Positions 1 through 5,555 of a DNA stretch of 5,671 nucleotides are shown piece by piece. A program made the position numbers and the translations under genes. The first letter of the stretch is position 1. Every line of letters begins with the position of its first letter. The notes under the pieces are model-generated. The model saw only the letters and a program-made list of their open reading frames with translations. It made no database searches and was not told the origin of the DNA. This DNA is from an uncultured Eubacteriaceae bacterium (GTDB lineage: Bacteria; Bacillota; Clostridia; Lachnospirales; CAG-274): positions 1 to 5,671 of the forward strand of contig CAMNCZ010000095.1 of the NCBI GenBank assembly GCA_946534775.1. The letters run 5' to 3'.

Positions 1-801
1 TCAATGCCTGTTGAGATACTTGGCCTTAACGAAGTGCCGCACGCAGGTGATATGTTCTATGTTGCTCAGAGTGAAAAGCACGCAAGACAGGTCGCTGAAA
101 GCGTAATCGCAAAAGACAGGGAAAGTATGATCAAGCAAACACCTCAAAAAGTTAGTCTTGACGACCTTTTCAGTCAGATACAAAGCGGCAGCATAAAGGA
201 ACTGAATATAGTTATAAAAGCAGACGTACAAGGCTCGGTAGAGGCTGTTCGTTCATCGCTTGAAAAACTTTCAAATGAAGAAGTACGCATACGCACAATA
301 CACGGCGGTGTCGGCGCGGTAACAGAATCGGATGTTATGCTTGCAAGTGCATCAAATGCCATTATTATAGGCTTTAATGTACGCCCCGAAGCATCTGCAA
401 AAGCCGTTGCGGACGATCAGAAGGTAGATATCAGACTTTATCGTGTTATTTACAACGCTATTGAAGATATAACAGCCGCTATGAAGGGTATGTTGGATCC
501 GGTTTATGAAGAAAAGATAATCGGTCACGCAGAGATCAGACAGTTGTTCAAAGCATCGGGTGTAGGTACTATCGGCGGTTCGTATATTACCGACGGTAAA
601 TTCCAGCGTAATGCCAAAACAAGAGTCGTTCGTGACGGTATCGTTGTATATGACGGTGAACTTGCATCTTTACGACGAGGTAAAGACGATGTTAAGGAAG
701 TAAATTCGGGTTACGAGTGCGGTATGCTGTTTAATAAATTCAACGACATAAAAGAAGGCGATGTTGTTGAAGCTTATGTTATGGAGGAAATTAAACGCTG
801 A
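1..801 (+). CDS. infB: Translation initiation factor IF-2, C-terminal part (5' end outside window)
   Basis: IF-2 is the GTPase that brings fMet-tRNA to the 30S subunit and promotes 50S joining in the cytoplasm. Only the last 266 residues are present. The reading frame is open from base 1, so the ATG at position 4 is internal and the GTP-binding domain lies upstream of the window. Visible parts, counted from base 1: the end of the domain II region with a PVEILGL...AGDMF stretch (3-18), a helical linker, the C1 domain with DVQGSVEA (75-82) and [11 protein letters not shown] (about 102-112), and the C2 domain that binds fMet-tRNA, from about residue 165 to the end. C2 includes [10 protein letters not shown] and YECGM (238-242), a signature of the family. 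The TGA stop overlaps the rbfA ATG by one base, which suggests translational coupling. No frameshift or missing motif is seen. Identity is very secure. Confidence 0.97.
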   Translation, partial: SMPVEILGLNEVPHAGDMFYVAQSEKHARQVAESVIAKDRESMIKQTPQKVSLDDLFSQIQSGSIKELNIVIKADVQGSVEAVRSSLEKLSNEEVRIRTIHGGVGAVTESDVMLASASNAIIIGFNVRPEASAKAVADDQKVDIRLYRVIYNAIEDITAAMKGMLDPVYEEKIIGHAEIRQLFKASGVGTIGGSYITDGKFQRNAKTRVVRDGIVVYDGELASLRRGKDDVKEVNSGYECGMLFNKFNDIKEGDVVEAYVMEEIKR

Positions 802-1193
802 TGAAAAAAGGCTCTAACAGAATGATACGAATAAATGACGAGATACAAAAAGAAATATCCGGCATTATACGCGGCGATTTGAAAGACCCCAGAATAGGGG
901 TGATAACCAGTGTATTAAAGGTAGATACAACAGCCGACCTTAAATACTGCAAGGTTTATATAAGTGTTCTTGGCGATGATTCAAAAAAAGAAGAAGTTAT
1001 AGGCGTTTTGAAAAATGCCTCGGGTTATGTAAGAAGTCTTGTTGCGCAGAGAATAAATCTCCGCGTAACACCCGAAATTAAATTTATACTTGATGACAGC
1101 CTTGAATACAGTTTTAAGATGGACAGTCTTATAAAATCCGTTGTTAAAAGTGACGAAGAAAAGGCGGATGACGAAAATGGATTACAGGAATAA
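801..1193 (+). CDS. rbfA: 30S ribosome-binding factor A
   Basis: RbfA is a small KH-fold protein that binds immature 30S subunits and assists late 16S rRNA 5'-end maturation. The 130-residue product is a usual length. Family features are SNRMIRINDEIQKEIS near the N terminus (5-20), DPRIG (29-33), the ITSVLKVDTTADLKYCKVYIS strand/helix region, and TPEIKFILDDSLEY (90-103). The acidic C-terminal tail is poorly conserved, as is usual. The ATG at 801 shares its A with the infB TGA. The nearest GGAGG (783-787) is 13 nt upstream, so initiation probably depends mainly on reinitiation by ribosomes finishing infB. An ATG at codon 8 is a possible alternative, but it lacks a good ribosome binding site and would cut off the conserved SNR. 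The 3' end overlaps the next gene by 17 nt. Confidence 0.96.
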   Translation: MKKGSNRMIRINDEIQKEISGIIRGDLKDPRIGVITSVLKVDTTADLKYCKVYISVLGDDSKKEEVIGVLKNASGYVRSLVAQRINLRVTPEIKFILDDSLEYSFKMDSLIKSVVKSDEEKADDENGLQE

Positions 1194-2139
1194 CATTTTA
1201 AAAGATATAGAAAATGCCGAGAAAATTTATATTGCGGGACATATTAATCCCGACGGCGATGCCGTTGGTTCGGTGCTTGCGCTTGCGCTTTACTTTGTGC
1301 GCCTGGGCAAGAAACCCTGTGTTCTGCTTGAAAATATCCCCGAAAGGTTTAAATTTTTCTATGGTACACAATTATGGTATAACGGCGATTATGACGATAT
1401 AGCACCCGATATTTTCTTTGCTGTGGACTGTGGTGACAAAAAACGGCTTGGTAAGGCGGGCGAGATATTCGATCGTTCAAAAATGACATATTGTATAGAC
1501 CATCACGCTACCAATACGGGCTTTGCGGATATTGATATTATAAATGCAAAGGCATCATCCGCAAGCGAGATAGTTTATGAACTTTTAAAAGAAAACGGAT
1601 TTGATGCCGAAAAAGATATAGAAATAGCTGCCGATATTTATGCGGGCATCGTATTTGACACGGGCGGTTTCAGACATAACTGCACGGGCAGGCGTACACA
1701 CGAGATAGCGGGAGCACTTGTTGAGGGCGGTGTTGATACTTCAACAATACATTCAAGGGTGTTGTTTGAACACACTCTGCCGCAGGCAAAGCTTTTTGGT
1801 GCTGCCTTGAACAATATGAAACATAAAGACGGTGTCAGCTATACATCACTTACAACAAAGGAAATCGAGGGCTGCGGATGCACTTCGGAAGACCTTGACG
1901 GAATTGTGGATTTTCTGCTTAACCTTGATGTAAGTGACTGCGCGGTACTTGTGACCCAGCGCAGCGAAAATACGGCCAAAGCAAGCGTAAGATCGAAACA
2001 ATTTCCGATAGCGGATATAATAGTTGCTCTCGGCGGAGGCGGTCATAAACTTGCGGCAGGCGTTACCTGCGAAGGCAGTGCGGATGCGGTGGCCGATATG
2101 ATAGTTAAAAAAATAATCGAAGGAAAAAACAATGGATGA
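1177..2139 (+). CDS. nrnA: DHH/DHHA1 phosphoesterase, nanoRNase/pAp phosphatase (NrnA type)
   Basis: This family degrades RNA oligonucleotides of a few bases (and pGpG in some species) and dephosphorylates 3'-phosphoadenosine 5'-phosphate, using Mn2+ in the cytoplasm. The 320-residue length fits. The four metal-binding motifs of the DHH domain are intact: GHINPDGDAVGS (21-32), AVDCGD (82-87, Asp84), the DHH triad IDHHATN (107-113) and FDTGGFRH (from 160, Asp161). The C-terminal DHHA1 domain carries GGGGHKLAAG (286-295), the substrate-binding glycine-rich motif. I chose ATG 1177 because AAGGCGG (1161-1167) sits 9 nt upstream. The in-frame ATG at 1168 lies directly against that site and the TTG at 1141 adds unrelated residues encoded inside rbfA. 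The gene overlaps rbfA by 17 nt and truB by 8 nt. Family and fold are secure. The exact substrate (nanoRNA, pAp or c-di-nucleotide product) is inferred from genomic context and family. Confidence 0.93.
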   Translation: MDYRNNILKDIENAEKIYIAGHINPDGDAVGSVLALALYFVRLGKKPCVLLENIPERFKFFYGTQLWYNGDYDDIAPDIFFAVDCGDKKRLGKAGEIFDRSKMTYCIDHHATNTGFADIDIINAKASSASEIVYELLKENGFDAEKDIEIAADIYAGIVFDTGGFRHNCTGRRTHEIAGALVEGGVDTSTIHSRVLFEHTLPQAKLFGAALNNMKHKDGVSYTSLTTKEIEGCGCTSEDLDGIVDFLLNLDVSDCAVLVTQRSENTAKASVRSKQFPIADIIVALGGGGHKLAAGVTCEGSADAVADMIVKKIIEGKNNG

Positions 2140-3040
2140 AAATATATCGGGTGTAGTTAATATTTATAAGGAAAAAGGCTTTAGTTCGCACGATGTTGTA
2201 AATATTGTGCGCCGTGCATTTAATCGCGCAAAGACAGGTCATACAGGAACGCTTGACCCGCAGGCCGAGGGCGTATTGCCCGTATGTATCGGTAAGGCGA
2301 CAAAACTTTGCGATGTTATAGCTGCGGATGTAAAGCAGTATCGTGCGGAAATGACACTTGGCATAACTACCGATACCGAGGACCATACAGGTGAGGTTCT
2401 TTCGCAAAGCCCCGTTTTATGCGGAAAAGAAGAAATAGAGGCTGCAATTCTTTCCTTTGTTGGAGATATTGAACAGATACCGCCTATGTATTCTGCCGTA
2501 AAGCACGGAGGCAAAAAACTTTATGACCTGGCAAGAAACGGTATTGAAGTGGAACGCAAGCCGAGACTTATAACCGTATTTTCTGTGACCGACATTGATT
2601 TTTCTTATATTAATGAAAATAAAGTAAGTTTTACTGTAGATTGTTCAAAGGGTACATATATTCGCACGCTTTGTAAAGATATAGGTGAAAAGCTTGGCTG
2701 CGGTGCAATTATGTCGGCGCTTTTAAGAACAAGAAGCGGGCAGTTCTATCTTAAAAACAGTATTAAAATCGACCGTTTCCGCGAACTTATGGCACAAGGC
2801 AAAACAGATGAAGTACTGATACCTATAGAAGATGTTATAGGCGAGTGCAAAAAGTCAAAAGTTGCGCCAAAAGCAAATAACTATTTGTATAACGGCAATA
2901 AAATAAATGTCGGTTTTATGTTTAACAAGGCGCAGATCGAAAATGGCGATAAAGTGCTGTTGTATGACAAAGACGGTAAAATTGCGGGATTGTACAAAGT
3001 TAAAGATGGTTTTGCATATCCCGATATAATGTTATGTTAA
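2132..3040 (+). CDS. truB: tRNA pseudouridine(55) synthase TruB
   Basis: TruB isomerises U55 of the tRNA T-loop to pseudouridine. The 302-residue product has all the family motifs: GHTGTLDPQAEGVLP with the catalytic Asp42, KQYRAEMTLGITTDTEDHTGE with Tyr70 (28 residues after the Asp, the same spacing as Asp48/Tyr76 in E. coli TruB), PPMYSAVKHGGKKLYDLAR (about 117-135), and GTYIRTLCKDIG (174-185) with Arg178. A C-terminal extension of about 60 residues, rich in short strands (VGFMFNKAQIENGDKVLLYDKDGKIAGLY), has the look of the C-terminal PUA-like domain of Gram-positive TruB. The ATG at 2132 lies 7 nt after AAGGA (2120-2124) and inside the end of nrnA, implying coupled translation. The stop is TAA at 3038-3040. 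No unusual substitutions are seen in the core. Confidence 0.97.
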   Translation: MDENISGVVNIYKEKGFSSHDVVNIVRRAFNRAKTGHTGTLDPQAEGVLPVCIGKATKLCDVIAADVKQYRAEMTLGITTDTEDHTGEVLSQSPVLCGKEEIEAAILSFVGDIEQIPPMYSAVKHGGKKLYDLARNGIEVERKPRLITVFSVTDIDFSYINENKVSFTVDCSKGTYIRTLCKDIGEKLGCGAIMSALLRTRSGQFYLKNSIKIDRFRELMAQGKTDEVLIPIEDVIGECKKSKVAPKANNYLYNGNKINVGFMFNKAQIENGDKVLLYDKDGKIAGLYKVKDGFAYPDIMLC

Positions 3041-3053
3041 AAATAAATCACAC

Positions 3054-3064
3054 AAAGAGGTGAT
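3054..3064 (+). promoter_or_regulatory. Strong ribosome binding site deciding the TTG start of ribF
   Basis: AAAGAGGTGAT matches nearly all of the AAAGGAGGTGAT anti-Shine-Dalgarno complement, with one G missing. The GAGG core ends 7 nt before the TTG at 3068, which fixes that non-ATG codon as the start. The 27-nt gap between truB and ribF is too short for an FMN riboswitch and shows no promoter. Confidence 0.8.
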
Positions 3065-3067
3065 ATT

Positions 3068-4009
3068 TTGATAATTTACAATACAGATGATTTTGAGATA
3101 AAGGAACCTACGGCGGTAACACTGGGAAATTTTGACGGTATACATCTTGGCCATCAAAAACTTATTGAGACCATAAAAAACAACAACAGGGGGCTTAAAA
3201 CGGTGGTTTTTTCGTTCTATCCGCATCCCGTTGCGTTTTTTGGGCAAAAGGGGCTGTTCAGGACAATGCTTGACCCCAGAGAAAAAGCGTTTGTTATCGG
3301 TCAGCTTGGTATAGATTATCTTGTTCAGCATCCGTTTACTCCCGAGTTTTCCGCGCTTTCGCCCGAAGAGTTTGTGGATTATATAGTTAAAAAGGTAAAC
3401 TGCAAAATGTTGGTTGTAGGTGAAAACTATAACTTTGGCAAAGGCAGGGCGGGAAATTACGAAACGCTGAAAAAACTCGGCGAACAAAGAGGTATAGAAG
3501 TTATTGCAATTCCTTCGGTGGGTTACGGTTATATGCGTGTAAGCAGCACAAGAATACGCGGCCTTATAGATTGCGGAAGATTGAGCGATGTAATTCCTAT
3601 GCTTAAAAAACCGTATTTTATTATAAGTAAGGTCATAGAGGGCGAAAAGCGCGGCAGAAAAATGGATTTTCCCACGATAAATCTTATGCCGAATGATGAA
3701 AAGCTTTTGCCCGCAGACGGTGTTTATGTGTCTTTGGTCAATGTGGACGGCATAGTTTACAGGGGTATAACCAATGTAGGCAACAATCCCACATTCGACA
3801 GTGACAAGCGCACCGTAGAGACCAATATTATAGATTTTGACAGGGATATTTACGGCAAAGATGTTCTTGTAGGCTTCTATGACTGGATAAGGACCGAACA
3901 GAAATTTTCAGATATGGAAGAGCTGAAATTGCAGCTTGCACGGGATAAACAGGCAGCTATGTCTTATCCTTTCCCGTACCTTGATTTTGAAAATAAATTC
4001 GGCCGCTGA
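3068..4009 (+). CDS. ribF: Bifunctional riboflavin kinase / FAD synthetase
   Basis: This cytoplasmic enzyme phosphorylates riboflavin to FMN and then adenylylates FMN to FAD. The 313-residue length is typical. The N-terminal nucleotidyltransferase (FAD synthetase) half shows LGNFDGIHLGH (19-29), the ATP-binding HxGH motif, then FSFYPHP, GENYNFGKGRAGN and SSTRIR (159-164). The C-terminal flavokinase half shows EGEKRGRKMDFPTINL, where PTIN (202-205) corresponds to the family PTAN motif that binds Mg/ATP. It is followed by DGVYVS, GITNVGNNPTF and VETNIIDF with the likely catalytic Glu251. Both halves look complete, so both activities are expected. The start is TTG at 3068, supported by a very good ribosome binding site. 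Placement after truB is the common Firmicute arrangement. No flavin riboswitch lies in front of it, so expression should follow the upstream translation operon. Confidence 0.97.
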   Translation: MIIYNTDDFEIKEPTAVTLGNFDGIHLGHQKLIETIKNNNRGLKTVVFSFYPHPVAFFGQKGLFRTMLDPREKAFVIGQLGIDYLVQHPFTPEFSALSPEEFVDYIVKKVNCKMLVVGENYNFGKGRAGNYETLKKLGEQRGIEVIAIPSVGYGYMRVSSTRIRGLIDCGRLSDVIPMLKKPYFIISKVIEGEKRGRKMDFPTINLMPNDEKLLPADGVYVSLVNVDGIVYRGITNVGNNPTFDSDKRTVETNIIDFDRDIYGKDVLVGFYDWIRTEQKFSDMEELKLQLARDKQAAMSYPFPYLDFENKFGR

Positions 4010-4014
4010 TTTTT

Positions 4015-4020
4015 GGAGGT
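4015..4020 (+). promoter_or_regulatory. Ribosome binding site GGAGGT pointing to an ATT start
   Basis: GGAGGT lies 5 nt after the ribF stop. Within 4-12 nt downstream there is no ATG, GTG or TTG in any frame. The in-frame codon at the ideal 7-nt distance is ATT at 4028. The TTG at 4013 overlaps the site itself and has no ribosome binding site of its own. Confidence 0.7.
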
Positions 4021-4027
4021 TATTAAT

Positions 4028-5347
4028 ATTTTAATTCAGCAAATAATAGTATTGTTTGTACTAATGTTTATAAAAGGTTGGGCAACCGCAATTTCAACTG
4101 CGCTGCGTGTGCTTGATCTTAAAAAAGCAAAATATATATCGGAAACCGATAAAACAACGGAAGAAAAACTTACCGCAGCTCTTGATAAAATAGAAAGCTA
4201 TACCAATACGGCGGGCGTTGTAACGGGTGTAACGGGTATACTTACCGGTATTATGCTTGCATATACCGCTGTGGATAAGATAATATATGCTTTTTGGGGC
4301 GCGATCGATTATACCGCCTGGGATAAGGCGGCGCCGATAGTATTTTTGCTTGTTTATATTTATTTATATACATTTGTGAGTATAGTTTTGCCTAAGTTTC
4401 TTGCGGACAGGTTTCCCGACAAACTGGTGTTAAAAACTCTTTGGGGACTTAATTTTTTTCACATACTGCTTTTCCCCGTTGTATGGATAGTCGATGTATC
4501 ATATATCATAATTGACAGGCTGTTCGGCGATAAGGGTGCCGATAACGAGGAGGTAAGCGAAGGCGAGATACTTATGATGGTGGATGCAGGCGGTGAAAGC
4601 GGCGGCATTGACAAGATCGAAAAGGAAATGATAAATAATATTTTCGATTTTGATGATAAAATTGTCGGTGAAATCGCGACCCATCGTAAGGATATAACGG
4701 GTATAGAGATAAATACGGGGCTTGATGAGATAATATCGACGATCACTTCCGAAAAATATTCGCGTCTGCCCGTATATGAGGAAAATATCGACAATATAAT
4801 TGGTATTTTAAACACAAAGGACCTTATGACAACGCTTCTTGTGCACGGCAATGAAAACTTTGACTTACGTTCACTTTTGCGCGAGCCCGAATATGTACCT
4901 TTTAACAAAAAAACAGATGAACTTTTTGCGGAAATGCAGAAAAACAAGTTTCATCTTGCAGTTGTTGTTGACGAATACGGAGGTACGGCGGGTATTGTAA
5001 CTATGGAGGACCTTATCGAGGAAATAATGGGCAATATCCAGGATGAATATGATGAAGAGGAACAACCCGAGATAGAGATACAGGAAGATGATTCTATCCT
5101 TATAGAGGGCAAGACCCCGCTTGAAGATGTGGCGGAGGAACTGGAAATAGAATTTCCCGTTGACGAATACGACACACTCGGCGGCTTTATTATCGGTCAG
5201 ATGGGCCATATTCCCGAAGAATACGAAAATATTGTGATAGATTACGGCGGTTATATCTTTACCGTAGAAAAGATAGAGGATAAACGCATTGTTGCCGTCA
5301 AGGCCGAAGCCAAACAAAAGGCGGAAGAAATGACGGAAGAAAATTAA
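4028..5347 (+). CDS. CNNM/CorC-family membrane transporter (DUF21, CBS pair, CorC/HlyC domain)
   Basis: Members of this family are inner-membrane proteins linked to Mg2+ or Co2+ export/homeostasis; older annotation calls them hemolysin-like. With an ATT start the product has 439 residues, a normal length. The N-terminal DUF21 part has about four hydrophobic segments (about 2-22, 62-82, 101-124, 137-162), with VLPKFLADRFPDKL in the place of the family PK.LA motif. A CBS-domain pair follows (about 216-335), with RLPVYEENIDNIIGILNTKDLM and VVVDEYGGTAGIVTMEDLIEEIMG, which is diagnostic. A very acidic stretch DEYDEEEQPE leads into the C-terminal CorC/HlyC domain (about 345-430). The N-terminal SE.AL motif reads ISTAL and the usual TPR before CBS1 reads THR, so the membrane part is divergent. 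Start uncertainty: TTG 4013 would add five residues, while TTG 4052 or ATG 4064 would cut into the first membrane segment. The gene begins 18 nt after ribF and is probably co-transcribed. The transported ion cannot be read from the sequence. Confidence 0.9.
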   Translation: MLIQQIIVLFVLMFIKGWATAISTALRVLDLKKAKYISETDKTTEEKLTAALDKIESYTNTAGVVTGVTGILTGIMLAYTAVDKIIYAFWGAIDYTAWDKAAPIVFLLVYIYLYTFVSIVLPKFLADRFPDKLVLKTLWGLNFFHILLFPVVWIVDVSYIIIDRLFGDKGADNEEVSEGEILMMVDAGGESGGIDKIEKEMINNIFDFDDKIVGEIATHRKDITGIEINTGLDEIISTITSEKYSRLPVYEENIDNIIGILNTKDLMTTLLVHGNENFDLRSLLREPEYVPFNKKTDELFAEMQKNKFHLAVVVDEYGGTAGIVTMEDLIEEIMGNIQDEYDEEEQPEIEIQEDDSILIEGKTPLEDVAEELEIEFPVDEYDTLGGFIIGQMGHIPEEYENIVIDYGGYIFTVEKIEDKRIVAVKAEAKQKAEEMTEEN

Positions 5348-5352
5348 GGGCG

Positions 5353-5399
5353 CATCTAAAAATTCATCGAGTTATGCAAAAAATGAATTTTTAGAGATG
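5353..5399. repeat. Long AT-rich hairpin just after the transporter gene
   Basis: CATCTAAAAATTCAT (5353-5367) pairs with 5383-5399. There are 12 contiguous base pairs, then a 2-nt bulge and three further pairs, around a 15-nt loop. It starts 6 nt after the TAA of the transporter gene, where an operon terminator would be expected. However, the stem is AT-rich and the 3' side is followed by ATCTTATAG, not a run of T, so a standard intrinsic terminator is not supported. It may instead be an mRNA 3'-end stabiliser or a separate palindromic repeat. Confidence 0.6.
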
Positions 5400-5406
5400 A
5401 TCTTAT

Positions 5407-5444
5407 AGTAAACGACAAAAGTCTTTGGACTTTGGGCGTTTACT
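5407..5444. repeat. Stem-loop A of the repeat element
   Basis: AGTAAACG (5407-5414) pairs with CGTTTACT (5437-5444). After a 3/3 internal loop, AAAGTC (5418-5423) pairs with GACTTT (5428-5433) around a TTTG tetraloop. The outer stem reuses the terminal motif of the element, so the left terminal repeat can pair locally here or with the far right end. Confidence 0.7.
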
Positions 5445-5445
5445 T

Positions 5446-5497
5446 GCGCCGACTGCGAGCCGCAAAGCGGCTTTATTCCTTGTACGCAGTCGTGTGC
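5446..5497. repeat. Central GC-rich stem-loop B of the repeat element
   Basis: CGACTGCG (5450-5457) pairs perfectly with CGCAGTCG (5485-5492). It is extended outward by GCGC (5446-5449) with GTGC (5494-5497) across a one-base bulge. Enclosed within is a small hairpin, AGCCGC (5458-5463) with GCGGCT (5467-5472) around AAA, leaving about 12 unpaired bases on the 3' side. The segment is clearly richer in G and C than the flanking hairpins. Confidence 0.65.
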
Positions 5498-5510
5498 ATG
5501 CCCCGCAGGG

Positions 5511-5548
5511 TTATAGTAAAGGACATTTTTAAATGTCGTTTACTATAA
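5511..5548. repeat. Stem-loop C, near-perfect 38-bp palindrome before rnpB
   Basis: Positions 5511-5528 pair with 5531-5548: 17 of 18 positions are complementary, the exception being G5521 against C5538. The left arm begins TTATAGTAAA, a direct copy of the left end of the element at 5403, so the terminal motif occurs here in both orientations. The likely rnpB -35 and -10 boxes fall in the two arms. Confidence 0.75.
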
Positions 5549-5549
5549 A
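5520..5549 (+). promoter_or_regulatory. Probable sigma-70-type promoter of rnpB
   Basis: AGGACA (5520-5525, 4/6 match to TTGACA) and TATAAA (5544-5549, 5/6 match to TATAAT) are separated by 18 nt. Transcription would begin near 5556, within a few bases of the expected mature 5' end of RNase P RNA. The assignment is by motif and position only. Confidence 0.55.
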
Positions 5550-5555
5550 TCAATT

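Larger units (their letters stand above)
5403..5548. mobile_element. MITE-like structured repeat element with 15-bp terminal inverted repeats
   Basis: TTATAGTAAACGACA (5403-5417) is the exact reverse complement of TGTCGTTTACTATAA (5534-5548). The 146-bp segment between them has no convincing coding sequence and folds into three consecutive stem-loops (5407-5444, 5446-5497, 5511-5548). The trinucleotide ATC flanks it on both sides (5400-5402 and 5549-5551), which could be a target-site duplication but is short enough to arise by chance. These traits fit a small non-autonomous insertion or an interspersed palindromic unit. No transposase is present in the window, so mobility is inferred. It lies between the transporter gene and rnpB and supplies DNA to the probable rnpB promoter. 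Confidence 0.55.

Noticed and set aside
1141..1176. Upstream TTG start (1141) extending the DHH phosphoesterase N terminus by 12 residues
   Set aside because: The extra residues do not belong to the family, no ribosome binding site precedes the TTG, and AAGGCGG sits correctly for ATG 1177.
3041..3067. Possible FMN riboswitch in front of ribF
   Set aside because: The gap is 27 nt, far shorter than an FMN aptamer, and contains only the ribosome binding site.
4459..5317. Long minus-strand open frames opposite the transporter gene
   Set aside because: They are low-complexity Ser/Ile/Phe-rich mirror images of the conserved plus-strand coding sequence, with no recognisable domain or ribosome binding site.
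5458..5477. GC-rich hairpin AGCCGC-AAA-GCGGCT followed by TTATT, resembling an intrinsic terminator
   Set aside because: The T-rich stretch is short and interrupted, and the hairpin is enclosed by the longer 5446-5497 stem, so it is better read as part of the repeat element.
5444..5548. Open frame of about 34 codons inside the repeat element, beginning with TTG and rich in Arg and Leu
   Set aside because: No ribosome binding site, start codon inside a stem, and its stop is formed by the terminal inverted repeat; the pairing pattern explains the sequence better than coding.
5403..5548. CRISPR array or tRNA gene in the 5348-5555 gap
   Set aside because: The repeats are inverted and irregularly spaced without unique equal-length spacers, and no cloverleaf or T-loop consensus is present.
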